Shown here: in pieces, positions 11,234-22,175 of the stretch | How positions within the stretch are numbered: the stretch's first letter is position 1 | Layout of the letters: each line of letters starts with the position of its first letter | NCBI RefSeq assembly: GCF_000499845.2 | Contig: NC_023759.2 | Location: 22,191,069-22,255,068, forward strand | From: Phaseolus vulgaris | Lineage: Eukaryota > Streptophyta > Magnoliopsida > Fabales > Fabaceae | Direction of reading: 5' to 3' | DNA: 64,000 bases | Notes under the pieces: generated by a model | Seen by the model: only the letters and a program-made list of their open reading frames with translations | Databases searched by the model: none | What the model was told of the DNA's origin: nothing | Program-made: the position numbers and the translations under genes

Positions 11234-12490
11234 TTGTTGCTGGCTTTTGCATGTATGAGTGGATTTAAACTCTTTCAAATGGATGTCAAAAGTGCTTTTC
11301 TCAATGGCTACATCAATGACGAAGTGTATGTGGATCAACCACCGGGCTTTGAAGATCATCAACACCCTAATCATGTCTTCAAGCTGAAAAAGGCTTTGTA
11401 TGGGCTGAAGCAAGCTCCAAGGCAGTGGTATGAAAGGCTTAACAACTTCCTTTTGTCACATGGTTATGAAAGAGGAATGATTGACAAGACTCTTTTCATC
11501 AAGAAGTCAAATTCTGAAATTATCCTTGTACAAATCTATGTTGATGACATCATCTTTGTTGCTACACAAGATAGTTTGTGTGAAGAATTTGTGGCAGCTA
11601 TGAAAGGTGAGTTTGAAATGTCTATGATGGGAGAACTTTCTTTCTTTCTTGGATTGCAGGTCAAGCAAACAAAGGATGAAATCTTTCTATGTCAATCAAA
11701 GTATTGTAAAGAAATTCTCAAGAAATTTGAAATGGAAAGTTGCAAGGAAGTAAGCACACCTATGCCCTCAATCTTCTATATGGATGCAGATGCTGCTGGA
11801 AAAGGGGTAGATCAAACAAAATATAGAGGTTTAATTGGCTCTTTGCTCTATCTCACAGCAAGTAGACCAGACATAATGTTTGCGATATGTCTTTGTGCAA
11901 GATATCAAGCAAATCCAAAGGAATCCCACTTCAAAGCTGCAAAAAGGATTCTGAAATATCTCAAAGGAACAACAAATGTTGGTTTATGGTATCCTTCTCA
12001 CTCTCTTATACATTTAATTGGCTATTCAGATTCTGATTTTGCAGGATGTAAGCTGGACAGAAAAATCACAAGTGGCACTTGCCATCTTCTTGGTTCAAGT
12101 CTCATCTCATGGCATAGTAAGAAGCAAGCTTGTGTGGCTCTCTCTACTGCAGAGGCTGAATACATTGATGCTGGAAGCTGCTGTGCACAAATTCTCTGGC
12201 TTAAGCAATAACTTGCAGATTTTGGTTTGAAGATTGGCAAGGTTCCCTTGATGTGTGACAACACAAGTGCCATAAATCTTACCAAAAATCAGATTCAACA
12301 CTCAAGAACTAAGCACATTGAGATTCGCCATCATTTCATAAGGGATCATGGGAACAATGGAGAATGTGAAGTGAAGTTTATTGAGACAAAACTACAACTA
12401 GCTGATATCTTCACAAAACCACTACCAAAAGAAAGGTTCTTCTTTTTGAGAAATGAGTTAGGCATTCTTGCCTCTCAAAATCTTTCCTAA
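11234..12490 (+). pseudogene. copia reverse transcriptase / RNase H with one internal stop
   Basis: One frame from just after the LTR to 12490, broken only by TAA at 12209-12211. It starts inside the RT domain with FKLFQMDVKSAFLNG (first catalytic Asp), continues with KKALYGLKQAPRQWYE, and has the active-site motif YVDDI near residue 102 and FEMSMMGELSFFLGLQV. RNase H follows: YSDSDFAGCKLDRK, ALSTAEAEYIDA and, after the stop, LMCDNTSAINL, SRTKHIEIRHHFIRDH and QLADIFTKPL. These motifs fit the SIRE/Maximus copia lineage. The stop lies where relatives have a Gln codon (CAA to TAA). The N-terminal half of RT and all upstream domains are missing. Confidence 0.93.
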
Positions 12491-12808
12491 AACTATCTTA
12501 TAATTGTTATAGTATTTGTGAAGACAAATAGGGGGAGAATTAATTGGTTCTTGTGTGTCTTTCTCTGAAAAAGTGTTTTAAATCTGCTAAAATCTCTTAT
12601 ATCATAACTGTTTTTGCTTCTGCTGACAGAAACAACTGATTGTTTCGTCCAAACAACTGATTGTTTGTATGGTATATTATTTTCAAAATGTGAAAAACTA
12701 ACCTGCTGCTGTAGGAAACACTGGACTGTATATATGTTGTTTTTACAAGAATTGTTTCAGATTCAATCGAGAACAACACAAGCAACCAGGGATTTGTCTT
12801 CATCAATT

Positions 12809-12818
12809 AGGGGGAGAT
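12809..12818 (+). other. Polypurine tract of the copia element
   Basis: AGGGGGAGAT directly precedes the 3' LTR start TGTTGAATC at 12819. This is the plus-strand DNA primer site typical of copia elements. Confidence 0.85.
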
Positions 12819-13931
12819 TGTTGAATCAAGTGTGTTCAAGCTTTGAAGAATCCAAATCCTTTGTGTTTGATGGAAGGCTGGATGTGCTTGTTGTTGCTGA
12901 GGTGCTTTAGAATAGGATCTGGGGTAGATAATATTTGTAATCCACTCTTTGTTGAATCTAAAGCTTAAGTGTTTTCAAATCTTTTAAGATTAAAGTGTTT
13001 TTCAAACTAAGTGAAAAACAACCTGTTGTTTTGTCGAAACAACTGATTGTTTTATACTTAGGTGTTTTTAAAAAGTTTGAAAATTGTTTTTGGATGGTTG
13101 ATTTGCTGTCAAACCCAAACAACCGATTGATTCGCTATTTCAACCGATTGTTTGTTTGGAATCCTAACAAAAAAAAGTTTTGTTTGTTAAAAGAGCTTTA
13201 ATTGATTTCATAACTGAATACGCTCCTGCTTTAAATGCTTTGACCAAGATTTGAATACTATAAATAGTTTGTTAATATTTTATAACAAACAACAAGAAAA
13301 GAAAAACAGATTTGAGTTTTTCAAAGAGTTTTTTGAAGCATTTTGAGTTTGACCTTGAGCTTTGGTTATTCAAGAGAGAAGTGGAATAGGATTACTCTGT
13401 ATTGATTTCAGTTGATTCTATAACAGTGTAATTCGTTTTGTGATTTGTGTACTTTCTGGTGTTGTAAAGCCAAGAAGGGTTGTGTGCTCTTGAGGTTGTC
13501 AAGATCAACATTCTTGGTGGTGTATGTGCTGAGCCAAAGGAAGTGTGTGTCTTGAGGGGATAAAGGTGACTTCTTTGGTGGTGTGTGTATGTAATCTAGA
13601 TTTGATTACCTAATGGATTCCCAGTGGTTTCTGGGAAATTGGATGTAGCTCTTGGGTAAAGAGTGAATCAGTATAAACTGTTTGTGCATTTCTCTCTTCC
13701 TTAAGCTCTTTAATTTTAGTTGTTGTTATATTACTGGTATAAACAACCGATTGTTTTTGCAAAACAACCAATTGTTTTTTCTGTTGCTTTTCTGTTTTGA
13801 GCTTTGTTCTTGGCAAACTGAATTTCTAAATCTGGTTTCTTGCAAAGAATTTCATTCTATCTTAAAAAGTTTGCGAAAACCCCCTTTAAACCATTCACCC
13901 CCCCTCTAGTTTAAAGTCATACATTCTAACA
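12819..13931 (+). repeat. 3' LTR of the copia element
   Basis: 1113 bp, TGTTGAATC to TCTAACA, closely matching the 5' LTR. Compared with the 5' LTR it carries an extra copy of the AACAACC-ATTGTTTT motif near 13760. The region just upstream (12630-12670) also holds two AAACAACTGATTGTTT copies, so the motif is not confined to LTRs. Confidence 0.93.
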
Positions 13932-14226
13932 ACTTGGGTCTGGAAGAATGGAGAGACAACAGTGTTCACGGTCAAATATGCATACAAAATACCTAAAGAA
14001 GATGTTCAGGGGGATGAGGGGGATTGTATGAGGGTTTTTGAAGGATAAAGGCTCAACCATCATCTCATTTTACAACGACGTCTAAAGTGAATTTGGCGAG
14101 AAGGGGGATAAGTATGATTAACAATATGTGTTGTATATGTGGGCAGGAAGAGGAATCTACATCCCATCTTTTTTTGTACGTGCAGAGTTGTCTAACTTGT
14201 GTGGTTTAAGTTCTACGAGTAGATGG
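13932..14226 (+). pseudogene. LINE fragment 2: zf-RVT zinc-binding domain
   Basis: Continues the LINE after the copia insertion. Frames give WVWKNGETTVFTVKYAYK, then LARRGISMINNMCCICGQ and EEESTSHLFLYV. This matches the zf-RVT pattern of plant LINE reverse transcriptases (C-x2-C followed by HLF). At least one frameshift or stop is present. It ends at the GATGG that is the TSD of the next nested insertion and resumes at 18448. Confidence 0.85.
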
Positions 14227-14889
14227 TGATGGAGAAGTGCCTTCATGATTTGGAGTTTTTGTTGGTGATCGGCGGAAGCACAATGGAAGATGACGAACAA
14301 GGCCCTCCTAAGAGGTGTGGTGGCCTTGGAGGTGCATGCTAGGTAGGGAATGAGAGTGGTGAGGCCATCTCTCTTTGGTAAGGTGAGAAATGAAGAAAAA
14401 TAGTCTAACCTTGAGAGGTTTTTAGACAAGAAGTGAAATTGGCTCAAATTTGGCAGCAATTCACTAAGTATATTAATCTTGCAAATACATGAGCCAAGCC
14501 CTCTTATTTATAGTGTTTAGAGGGCTGGAAATTCAAAAGAAAGTGGAGGGAAATTCAAATGAGAAGCATTTGAATTTGGAGCCAATTCCTAGTCACAAGG
14601 GAAGTGTGACTTGGTTTCTTTTTTTGGCACCTCCTAAATCTACACCTACACCTTTTTTTATGTCACGTGGAAGGTGTGACTTAGCTTTATACATTTGAAC
14701 CTCTTATATCTATATCTACACTTCCCTTTATGTTCTACTAAAAGTACTCAAAAGTAATTACAAAAAAAGACATCTAATGATACTTAGTTGGCCCAGATCT
14801 TCTATTTGTTGGGCTTGAGCTGAAGTTGGAACTTGTATTTGGGCTTGGGCTTGGGCTTTTTCTATCATGGGCTTGGGCCTCTTCCATCA
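14227..14889 (-). repeat. 3' LTR of the deleted gypsy element
   Basis: 663 bp, TGATGGAGAAG to TCTTCCATCA on the plus strand. It is very similar to the right LTR, with a few substitutions visible in the first 200 bp, suggesting a fairly recent insertion. A related but different LTR lies at 34746-35292. Confidence 0.93.
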
Positions 14890-14902
14890 TCCCCTCCCTC
14901 TT
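14890..14902 (-). other. Polypurine tract of the gypsy element
   Basis: The plus strand reads TCCCCTCCCTCTT directly after the left LTR. On the element's strand this is AAGAGGGAGGGGA preceding the 3' LTR. Confidence 0.8.
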
Positions 14903-15383
14903 GAAAAGGATTTGTCCTCAAATCCAATGCTTCTTCTTCATCATCATTATGTGGATGGATGTGGCTTGATGGTTTCCATCATCCCCTCCTTCTTGAGAGG
15001 ATTTATCCTCAGATCTACAAGTTTGATCTTGAACAACAACCTTATTCCTGTTTTGCTAACTAGCCTCGTCCTCCAGAATCAAATGTGCATCTCTGGGAGT
15101 CATCAAACAAAGCAAATGAGTTGGTTTGAGCAGTTGTATAAAAATCAGTCTTATTAAGTTGTCATTCTTCTTGTTTTTCTATTGTTTTTGGCAACTTCTT
15201 ATGATATTTCTTTGTTTGTTGTTGTATTTGTTCTTTAATCCTCTCATGCATTTTTTTAACAAATTCAGTTTTTGTTACCCCTTCCTTAGGCACAAATTCT
15301 TGTGTATTAGGAAGTGGTAACAAGTCTAAAGGAGAAAGAGGATTAAACCCACATACAACCTCAAATGGAGAAATATTAGTAGT

Positions 15384-15974
15384 TTAATGAACTACCCTAT
15401 TGTATTCAAACTCAATATGGAAAAGATACTCATCCCTAGAGTTGTGGTTGTCTCTCATGATTACTCTAGGCATAGTAGAAAGAGCTACATTTTCAACTTT
15501 ATTTTGACCATTCGTTTGAGGATGACTAGAAATTGAAATTTTCAAGAAGAGTCTAGAGATATTGTTAGCGTTATCCACTTTATGGCATGAAATAAAACGT
15601 TTTATCTTGCTAAGCCTATCCACAACCATAAAAATTGAATCAAAACCTTTTGTTGTCCTAGGAAGCTCTACCCTAACCTCCTTTGGGTTTTCTTTTCTTT
15701 CCTTTCTAGCTTTCTTAGGGGATGGTTGATAGCATTCGTTAATTCTAAGGCTTTGTTACCCAAAAGAATTATATACCCTAGAGTTAGATGCATTAGAACT
15801 TCTTTTGGATTTGTTGTATTCATCCTTTTCTTTAACCATTTTCAGCTCTTTGATTTGTTCCTCGTGTTCCAAATGTCTATATAAGAGTGATTGAAAGTCC
15901 TTTGCTATTTGTTTTAAAAGTGTTTTAATGGACTTTAGATCACTTTCACTAGATTTAGAAGAATGGGCTGACAT
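15384..15974 (-). pseudogene. gypsy gag start fused by deletion to integrase fragments
   Basis: From an ATG at 15974 on the minus strand a 72-codon frame reads MSAHSSKSSESDLKSIKTLL and contains HLEHEEQIKELKMVKEKDE, which looks like a charged gag N terminus. After a stop, the sequence reads ELPRTTKGFDSIFMVVDR and FISCHKVDNANNISRLF, then jumps to SSHPQTNGQNKVENVALS and DEYLFHIEFEYNRVVH. These are integrase core motifs of plant Ty3-gypsy elements. The segment between the first Asp block and SSHPQT, including the second catalytic Asp, is missing. Two deletions are implied: gag to integrase, and within integrase. Confidence 0.8.
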
Positions 15975-17769
15975 GGTTAAAGCTTTGTGTTAAAAGTAAT
16001 TTACCTCAAGAAAGAAAAGGAGAGTAATGAAGGTAGCTTTCCAGGAAAGAGAGGTGGATCACTAGGATCTCTTAAGTACCAACTTTTTCCTTGCCAAAAT
16101 CTATCCCTCAAGACTTCTCACAAATCTTTTTCTAAGTAATTTACTTATATAACAATTAAGAATGAGAAACACAATTTTTATGCAAAAACAATGCAAAGCT
16201 ATTAAACAAACAAAGCAAGTAAACGATGCAAAGCAATTAGCTAAAAACAATTAAAATCTACTAGCTAGAAAGCTTTTTAAAACTAGGCGTATCCTAAGGT
16301 GAGGCTTCTAAACACTTAGAGTCATTGAAGACACATTCACCGTCTAATGCGTAATTATTCCACTAATTAATCAAAATTGAATGTAGTTACAATTCAAAGG
16401 AAATACAATAGAACTTGAATTACAAAAGTAAAATTCAGATTTCCTATACTATGCACTCCTTTGCTTTTGGTACTCATTCTTGTTGTGTCCCACACTTTTT
16501 ATGTTTTTGTAATCTTATTTGTTGCAGCCCCTTGCTTAACCTCTTAAGGTTTGTCAGTTTAAATCTTCAAAACAGTACCTACTAAGTAGGGATGGACTCA
16601 CCACAAAGGTTAATTCCAAACTTAACAAGCACCACTTCGAAATTCTTTCTCGAACAATTAGAGGTCAACAAATTTAAAGCAAAGAACAATTCAATTTAGA
16701 AATAGGACAACAACAAATGGAGTAATTGTATGACACAACTTGAAAGAATATTGAATAAATTTGACAAGCAATCAAATAAGGCACTCAATAAAAGGTGACA
16801 TAAATTGAACCTAAGGAATGGCACTAGAATTGATTAAGAAAATCAAAACAGTACTACTGGAAATTTTAGGCACAAAATGCGTGACTTAGAAAATTTATGC
16901 TGAGCTGGATATTTGAAATTTAAACCACAAGCAGTTCAAGATCTTAGCAAATTTTTCGCGCTGGAATCACACCAAAACAATGCACCAATTAATTGTGATA
17001 AAATTTTCAAATCTGGTGTCAAATTACCGTCTTTGTTCGCGCCAGAATGCACACTTTTTTTATTTGATTTATCATTTTTTTTCTATTTTGTATTTTGACT
17101 TACTTCTTTTTTTCTTGTTTTTCTAACACCTCAACCTGTGTAAATCCAGAATTTCACAATTTTTCTTCAACAGATTTTAATTTGATAAGTAAAAAAAAAC
17201 AGCCAGCACAAAATTAAAACAGAGTAATCCTAATCCTGGAATTAAAAACAGTTTGGAGAAACTTCAAGAACACAATGGAATTGATGTATAAGAATTTGTA
17301 TGGATCTATCACACAAATATGAACTCAAATCTAAAAGAAAAATGCACCAAAGGATAAAACAATTTCAGATTAAAACTGGACTCAAAGCAAATCAAGCAAC
17401 CAAAATTATCAAAAACAACACTACATGGAATTGATGACAATTTAGGACAAACATGACTTGACAAAACACAATTGGATTCAAAAATCAAAATGACTTAAAT
17501 CAACACAATATGAACCGATTAAAATTGCAATAAAGACTCAAATAAACCAAAAACAGAACAGCAACACAAATCTATATGGAATCCTACACATATTTGAAAA
17601 TTAGAAGCTCAAGAACAATTTGAACACATTGCTCCGATTGGATTTCTCCAAATAACATCTAAATCAAATTAAAATTTAAAGAACAGCAAGACATTCCAGA
17701 ACACATGAAGAACAACACGGAATTAGAATGAACACAAAAAAAAAAGGCACTTATCTCTTGAAGACCATG
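15975..17769 (-). other. Long non-coding leader of the gypsy element
   Basis: About 1.8 kb of AT-rich DNA between the primer-binding site and the gag start. No conserved frame was recognised. It is presumed to be the 5' leader carrying packaging signals, though none can be pointed to. Confidence 0.5.
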
Positions 17770-17781
17770 GCTCTGATACCA
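17770..17781 (-). other. Primer-binding site, initiator tRNA-Met type
   Basis: The plus strand reads GCTCTGATACCA. On the element's strand this is TGGTATCAGAGC, the common plant tRNA-iMet primer-binding site, two bases from the LTR at 17784. Confidence 0.9.
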
Positions 17782-17783
17782 AA

Positions 17784-18447
17784 TGATGGAGAAGTGCCTT
17801 CATGATTTGGAGTTTTTGTTGGTGATTGGTGGAAGCACAATGGAAGATGACAAACAAGGCCCTCCTAAGAGGTGTGGTGGCCTTGGAGGTGCATGCTAGG
17901 TAGGGAATGAGAGTGGTGAGGCCATCTCTCTTTGGTAAGGTGAGAAATGAAGATCAATAGTCTAACCTTGAGAGGTTTTTAGACAAGAAGTGAAATTGGC
18001 TCAAATTTGGCAGCAATTCACTAAGTATATTAATCTTGCAAATACATGAGCCAAGCCCTCTTATTTATAGTGTTTATAGGGCTGGAAATTCAAAAGAAAG
18101 TGGAGGGAAATTCAAATGAGAAACATTTAAATTTGGAGCCAATTCCTAGTCACAAGGGAAGTGTGACTTGGTTTCTTTTTTTGGCACCTCCTAAATCTAC
18201 ACATACACCTTCTTTTTATGTCACATGGAAGGTGTGACTTAGATTTATACATTTGCACCTCTTATATCGATATTTACACCTCCCTTTATGTTCTACTAAA
18301 AATACTCAAAAGTAATTACAAAAAAAGACATCCAATGATGCTTAGTTGGCCCAGATCTTCTATTTGTTGGGCTTGAGCTGAAGTTGGAACTTGTATTTGG
18401 GCTTGGTCTTGGGCTTTTTCTATCATGGGCTTGGGCCTCTTCCATCA
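17784..18447 (-). repeat. 5' LTR of the deleted gypsy element
   Basis: 664 bp, the near-identical partner of 14227-14889. It is followed by the second GATGG copy and then the continuing LINE. Confidence 0.93.
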
Positions 18448-18980
18448 GATGGGGTTGGCATTGGCGGACCATTAGGAGCCAAAAAAGAATTTCTTAAATT
18501 TTAAGTTGAGTGGGGTGAATGAAGGTGTTTATTAGATCTGGGGTTGTGTGTGGATAACAGTGGTAGGAGAATTGTGGAATCATAAGAATAAGAGCATTTT
18601 TAGAAATGGAATGATAGATCATATTGAAATTTTCACAATGGCGCAATTGAAGGTGTGGTCATGGATAAAGTTCGAAGCTCGTGGTGTAAGTTTTTCGTAC
18701 TCTAATTGGTGTCTTGAGTCACTGGTATGTATGAGAAATGTCAAAAAATACTAGGTGATTTTTGAAGAGTTGTGAGGTTTTTGTGATTTTTAATGGTTTT
18801 TATTTAGTGGATTGTTTTAGACTCTACGGTTTGTGTGTTTTTGGTAGTTTATGGAGCTTAGACAAGTAGGTGTCTTAGGTTGAATGTTTTTATAAGAGTT
18901 GAGGTATTCCTGAAATACCTCTTATTTATTTTTGCCATTGTTTATTACTATTTCAATTTTTTCTAATTTAAATTTTTTCT
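18448..18980 (+). pseudogene. LINE fragment 3: C-terminal end and 3' UTR
   Basis: A frame at 18548-18754 reads MWITVVGELWNHKNKSIF, then MAQLKVWSWIKFEA, then FSYSNWCLESLVCM, and stops at 18754. This matches the extreme C terminus of plant L1-type RT proteins ('W..V..EIW.HRN..IF' and 'QLKVWSW'). About 220 bp of T-rich 3' UTR follow. With the two insertions removed, roughly 1.4 kb of one 5'-truncated LINE remains. The exact 3' end and its TSD were not resolved. Confidence 0.82.
18901..18921 (+). other. Stem-loop near the LINE 3' end
   Basis: GAGGTATT, a five-base loop (CCTGA), then AATACCTC: a perfect 8-bp stem. Small hairpins near the 3' end are known in plant LINEs and may be recognised by the element's RT. 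The position fits, but function is inferred. Confidence 0.55.
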
Positions 18981-19286
18981 AACCTAACATGTTGCCATGA
19001 CTAACCATCAATATTTATCAATGTGAGTTAATGACTCGTACAAAGTTATAAGTTATAACTTTTTTTTTAAAAAGGAAATGAGAGATAAATATAATTAAGT
19101 TAAGAAGGACATTCCTACTTTATATGAAATAATAATAAAAATGTCTATTATTCTTATTATTAATATTTTTAATTATTTTAGATCATTAATTGACAGTATT
19201 AACATACATTGGCTAAGATTGATGTCACTTTACATAATAATATATTAATATATTATAAATATCTTGAATAATTTCTTTTTGAAACT
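18981..19286. other. AT-rich stretch
   Basis: No gene or repeat boundary recognised. Confidence 0.4.
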
Positions 19287-19502
19287 ATGAATCAAATAAG
19301 TCGAATTTGCAAGTTGAGAGGGATTTATCTCACAAAACTTGATATAACTCAACTCGACAAGCAGATGACTAAGGATACCACAAACACTTCACAATTAGGT
19401 CAGTCATCTCAGCATCCAAGACAAGGTCCTACCAACATCAAAAGGACCTCAGTAGAAGAAAAACTGGACATAGGCCAGAGCATCAAATGTTCTTTCTTTT
19501 GA
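19287..19502 (+). pseudogene. Possible gypsy polyprotein tail
   Basis: A 71-codon frame ends at 19502, 22 bp before the LTR at 19524. It is polar and includes TSQLGQSSQHPRQGPTNIKR and VEEKLDIG. The position just before an LTR and a 'GP.(T)..R..(L)EEKL'-like pattern suggest the C terminus of a Ty3-gypsy polyprotein, as at 908-1105. The resemblance is weak, so this is tentative. Confidence 0.35.
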
Positions 19503-19523
19503 TCTTTTTATAAGACAAGTTTA

Positions 19524-20215
19524 TGTAAATAATTTTGGCTCTTTCAAGGGGTCCAAATAGAGTAGGGTGTACTTAGTAAATTGAGTTTGTGTCAAGCCCA
19601 CCTTTCATGACATGTGCACTTAGGTTTAAGGTTTCTTTGACTACCTTCTAGAAAGTTTCTCTTAAATTACGCCTCTACCCCTTTAACTCTTGTTCCCCAA
19701 GTCACTCTCTCCTATATAAAGGGTGTCTTGCCTCATGTATTTTGACACATTTAAATTGAATAGAAAAGAAACTTTGTCAGAGTGTGTAGAGAGTTGAGTC
19801 TCCCAGAATTTGGGTCTTATCTTGAGTGCTCTACACTTCAAGTGGCAGCTCTTCACAACACATCTTGGAGTCTCCTCCCTGGCGTCACCACACCTTCATC
19901 ATCCTAAGCTTCTCTTTCCTTTCATCTTTTATTTTTTCCATTCTTTTATGTTCTTTTGTTCATCTTTTTCTATTCAGTTTCCATCTTCTTTCTTTCCTTT
20001 ATATGCTCTTTAATTCCACACATATTCCTCATCAACTCCATATAATTGTGTTTTCTCTTTGCCCTCTAGAAGTGAACATTCACACTTACTTAACTACTTG
20101 GTTAAGTTCGTGTACAGTGAGAATCTTTTTTGGGTTTATCACCATATTCTGCTTAAAATAAAAACACATAAACAAGTACAACTCATAAAATATACAATTT
20201 TAAAATCAACTCACA
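19524..20215 (+). repeat. Ty3-gypsy LTR, second copy
   Basis: Starts TGTAAATAATTTTGGCTC and ends CAACTCACA, matching the copy at 1146-1936. A TATA box (CTATATAAAGG) lies near 19713. The shared 3' block 'cacttacttaactacttgg' and 'ttaagttcgtg' is clear near 20081-20112. No TSD or partner LTR was found nearby. Confidence 0.65.
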
Positions 20216-21001
20216 TCAAACTCAATCATACCTCAAAGACCAATCATAACCAACACCTATTTTCATATCTTTATACTGGCACTTTCAAGTCCGCAAAATA
20301 ATACAAAAGGTTAACAACTTTGGTTGTATCTTATAATCCCACCTATTCCCATTTCATCATGACATAAAGTAAAGTCTATCCATATTCAGTTTGACATGAT
20401 CAAATTGAGAAGATGTCCAAATATTATTTGCAAGTTAATATCTCATCATGTTACTTCAATAATTGGAATTTTAAAATGATTTGTCAAATAGAATTCTACA
20501 CTACAAATAACATATGTTCCAATAATCTACTAGAAAATCATATCATTAATTATTTTTCTATTTCCAAACCAACCAAAGAATTATCAACATTCATTATTTA
20601 GGTTAATTATATAGAATAGGTATATATCTTAATCATATGTTCAACTTTTTGTATACGGGTTAGATTGCTTTATCTTTTATTTATATAATTTTTTTCCTCG
20701 GTTAAAAACACATTCATTATTGATAGTTAATTAAGAGTAAGCATCAAATAAAATGTTAGCTAACCAAGAGCATATTAGTATTATGTCGTCAGATAATCCA
20801 TAATTCTTTTTAATGAGATCAGCCCTCTATATTTCAATAATGATCTTCACTTAACCAAAACAGCTTATAGAGAATGGTTGACATGGAGGATAACAAGAAA
20901 ATCTATTATTATTTGGACAAAACTAAGATATTTTTTTGTTATATGAAAAATCAATTTTTTTTTGGAACCTTGAGTTTCCACGACTTGAGTTTCTTTATAT
21001 T
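20216..21001. other. AT-rich intergenic stretch
   Basis: Nothing recognised apart from low-complexity AT-rich DNA. It ends at the GGTTT duplicated by the next element. Confidence 0.4.
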
Positions 21002-21006
21002 GGTTT

Positions 21007-21767
21007 TGTTATAAATGTAGGTTTTAAACAAGAGGAGGGTGAATTGTATATGAACGATTTTCATAAATATTGGAGGTAGATAGAAAGTCAGTGAGAAATC
21101 AATGAATTAGAAATCAGTTCAGTCAATTTTAAAACTGTTTTAAATGTGATTGCGAAAATCAAGTAGTTATTTTTGCGAAACAATCGGTTGTTTATACCAG
21201 TAGTGTTAAAAACAAAGCAAAAACAGTTTTAAAAGAGAGAAAGGATAGAGAAATTAACACAGAGTTTTATACTGATTCACTCTTTACCAAGATCTATACA
21301 TCCAATCCTCAACAACCACTAAGAATTCACTAAGCAATCAAAAACCTTGATTGCACACACAATGCACCAAAGTGGTGATCTTGAACCCTTCAAGACCACA
21401 CACTACCTTTGGCAAATACACCATAAATTTCATAACAACCTTTGAATCTGAACAACAATTCTCACATAAATATAGTAGTCAAGAGAGAAGGAATAGAGTA
21501 CACCTAGGTACAATCATAGATTAAAGCAAAAAGAATACAACACAATTTTATTCCACTTTTAGAAAAGATCTAAAGCATTTAGCAATCTTGGAAGAACTGA
21601 TTTGAATGATAATTAATTCAAGACCATGAGCGTAAAATCAAACAACCTTGGATCATCAATTAGAGTGGATTAACAAATTCAACTAGTCTAGACACACACA
21701 CAACCAGCAACAAAGATCTTCATGCATTCCACTTGGATTTGAAGACATCAAAGCACCTTGTTCAACA
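21007..21767 (-). repeat. 3' LTR of the SIRE-like element, internally shortened
   Basis: 761 bp, TGTTATAAATG to TTCAACA. It aligns with the right LTR but lacks about 300 bp in its middle, where the right copy carries several palindromic motifs (25860-26110). Confidence 0.88.
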
Positions 21768-21782
21768 ATTTCCCCCTATTTG
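21768..21782 (-). other. Polypurine tract of the SIRE-like element
   Basis: The plus strand reads ATTTCCCCCTATTTG right after the left LTR. On the element's strand this is CAAATAGGGGGAAAT before the 3' LTR. A second, similar CCCCCTATTTG block lies near 22072-22082. Confidence 0.8.
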
Positions 21783-22175
21783 ATGAATACAAATCCCTGG
21801 TTTGCTTGTGTTGTTCTTTTTTAATTTGATAGATCCTGCAAAACAGAAAATATGCATATATAAGGCATACATAGCAGCAGGATAACCCATATTTGAAAAG
21901 CACTCAAGAACTAGTTTTCTACATAAGTTTTTCAGCAACAAAACTAGTATAAACAGTGGTGAATTGTAGTGCAAATCAAAGATAAATCAGAGTACATAGC
22001 AGCAACATGATAAACCATAATTAAACCAGATAGCAGCAGCAATAGAACACCAGAAACCACGTCATTCTCCCCCTATTTGTATTCACAAATAGAATAAGAG
22101 AAGATGGATAAAAACAGAATAAGAAATAAAGCATTAAATTCTTCAATCCTCCTTGCCATATTGGAGCTCAATGAG

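Larger units (their letters stand above)
10152..13931 (+). mobile_element. SIRE-like copia with large internal deletion, TSD ACTTG
   Basis: Two LTRs (10152-11232 and 12819-13931) flank a 1.59-kb internal region encoding only the later part of reverse transcriptase and RNase H. A perfect duplication, ACTTG, sits at 10147-10151 and 13932-13936. The primer-binding site, gag, protease, integrase and the start of RT are absent: RT sequence starts directly after the 5' LTR terminus TCTAACA. The element could move only with proteins from a relative. It sits inside a LINE. Confidence 0.93.
14227..18447 (-). mobile_element. Internally deleted Ty3-gypsy element, TSD GATGG
   Basis: LTRs at 14227-14889 and 17784-18447 flank about 2.9 kb. 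The duplication GATGG occurs at 14222-14226 and 18448-18452. Orientation is minus: a primer-binding site complementary to initiator tRNA-Met abuts the right LTR and a polypurine tract abuts the left LTR. Coding remnants are a gag start joined to integrase pieces; protease, RT and RNase H are gone. The element is therefore non-autonomous. Confidence 0.93.

Noticed and set aside
17770..17781. A tRNA gene suggested by tRNA-complementary sequence here and at 42097 and 60598.
   Set aside because: These are only 11-12 bp primer-binding sites next to LTRs; no cloverleaf arms are present.
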